Assembly: GCF_029395435.1 (NCBI RefSeq)
Contig: NZ_CP113915.1
Span: 1,116,001-1,180,000, forward strand
DNA from: Bifidobacterium sp. ESL0790
GTDB taxonomy: Bacteria > Actinomycetota > Actinomycetes > Actinomycetales > Bifidobacteriaceae
Reading direction: 5' to 3'
Length of the DNA stretch: 64,000 nucleotides
Shown here: one piece after another, positions 63,444-64,000 of the stretch
Layout: each line of letters begins with the position of its first letter
Position numbering within the stretch: position 1 is the first letter of the stretch
The notes under the pieces: generated by a model
Told to the model about the DNA's origin: nothing
What the model saw: the letters and a program-made list of their open reading frames with translations, nothing else
Databases searched by the model: none
Translations under genes and position numbers: made by a program

Positions 63444-64000
63444 ATGTCTGAAATGGAACCCACCAACCCCGCCAACGCAACCACCGAACCTTCCATACGC
63501 AAGGACCCGCTGAACGGCCGCAAGCTCAACGTCGGCATCATCGCGCCCTATTCGTTCGAGACGCCTGGCGGCGTGCAATTCCATATCCGAGATTTCGCCG
63601 AGGAGCTGATGAGGCGCGGCCACCACGTGGCAGTGCTGGCCCCGGGCCGCCGCACGCGCGACATGCCGCTGTGGGTGACCACGAACGACTCCTCGTTCTC
63701 CATTCCCTACAACGGCTCCATTGCCCGGCTGAGCTATTTCGGCTTCGTGGGCCCGCGCACCCGCCGCTGGGTCAAGCAAGGGCATTTCGACATCGTCCAC
63801 CTGCACGAGCCGGAGACGCCGTCGCTGAGCCACAAACCGTTGACGATGCTCCATCATCCGCCCTTCGTCGGCACGTTCCACGCCTCGTTCGACCCGTACC
63901 CGCTGGCGTTGCGCATATTCCAGGATTATCTGCGGCACTACATCTCGCCGCTCAAGGCGATCATCGGCGTCTCGCCGGCCGCCATGGAGACGGTGGACCA
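63444..64000 (+). CDS. PimA-like GT4 mannosyltransferase, cut by window end
   Basis: Only the first 185 residues are in the window. After a polar N-terminus of about 30 residues, LNVGIIAPYSFETPGGVQFH is the donor-domain start of GT4 PimA-type enzymes, followed by DIVHLHEPETPSLS and a membrane-contacting region FHASFDPYPL. PimA transfers mannose from GDP-mannose to phosphatidylinositol at the inner leaflet. The start is six bases after the acyltransferase stop, implying one operon. Confidence 0.85.
   Translation, partial: MSEMEPTNPANATTEPSIRKDPLNGRKLNVGIIAPYSFETPGGVQFHIRDFAEELMRRGHHVAVLAPGRRTRDMPLWVTTNDSSFSIPYNGSIARLSYFGFVGPRTRRWVKQGHFDIVHLHEPETPSLSHKPLTMLHHPPFVGTFHASFDPYPLALRIFQDYLRHYISPLKAIIGVSPAAMETVD

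Overview
The window reads as chromosomal DNA of a high-GC Gram-positive actinobacterium, most probably a Bifidobacterium. The evidence is gene content and order rather than any database match. There is an aspartate carbamoyltransferase with a PyrI regulatory chain in a pyrB-I-C-F-K-D-E cluster. There is an actinobacterial GT4-type glycogen synthase and GlnE. The order uvrA-uvrC-aroE-rapZ-whiA-pgk-tpiA-secG is followed by a transaldolase/transketolase pair that would feed the bifid shunt. A thrS-pgsA-acyltransferase-pimA-like group resembles the mycobacterial phosphatidylinositol mannoside locus. Coding DNA is strongly GC-biased, so AT-rich patches stand out.

Layout. 1-4.2 kb: a small membrane protein, glycogen synthase, a lone ABC ATPase, a 114-bp nested palindrome and tRNA m1A58 methyltransferase. 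4.1-4.94 kb: an AT-rich island with one unknown gene that also supplies the last residues of the methyltransferase. 5-8.8 kb: metE and metF. 9-12.2 kb: glnE. 12.4-19.8 kb: pyrimidine synthesis, with an array of three 61-bp hairpin units in front of pyrE. 19.9-21.8 kb: long-chain acyl-CoA ligase. 21.8-27.9 kb: an accessory island holding two unknown proteins, a broken XRE regulator, an SdpR/SdpI-like module with two matched operators, an orphan MazE-type antitoxin tail and a frameshifted Abi_2 (HEPN) gene. 28-33.8 kb (minus strand): LysR regulator, HAD phosphatase, NAD(P)HX repair enzyme, a second hairpin array and an ABC-F protein. 33.9-46.2 kb: SOS-controlled uvrA, then uvrC, aroE, rapZ, whiA, pgk, tpiA and secG. 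46.4-50.8 kb: alpha/beta hydrolase, transaldolase and transketolase. 50.9-53.4 kb: CIRCE-hrcA-dnaJ. 53.6-57 kb: fructosamine kinase, a third hairpin array, uppP and a PAC2 protein. 57.3-59.2 kb: five tRNA genes and a cation efflux protein. 59.3-64 kb: thrS, pgsA, an acyltransferase and the start of a pimA-like gene.

The most unusual content is non-coding. Two giant hairpins (47327-47415 and 59343-59427) have perfect stems of 29 and 27 bp. The two stems differ from each other, yet both enclose the same 31-nt loop with one base changed. Separately, three intergenic regions (18868-19050, 31923-32180, 54559-54890) carry arrays of imperfect hairpins. Each array has its own sequence, but all share a repeat pitch of about 61-62 bp. 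I recognise neither family.

Long minus-strand open frames opposite metE, uvrA, thrS and the ligase are by-products of the GC-biased codon usage and are not listed. Start codons were chosen by ribosome-binding site and family N-terminus; uncertain ones are flagged.
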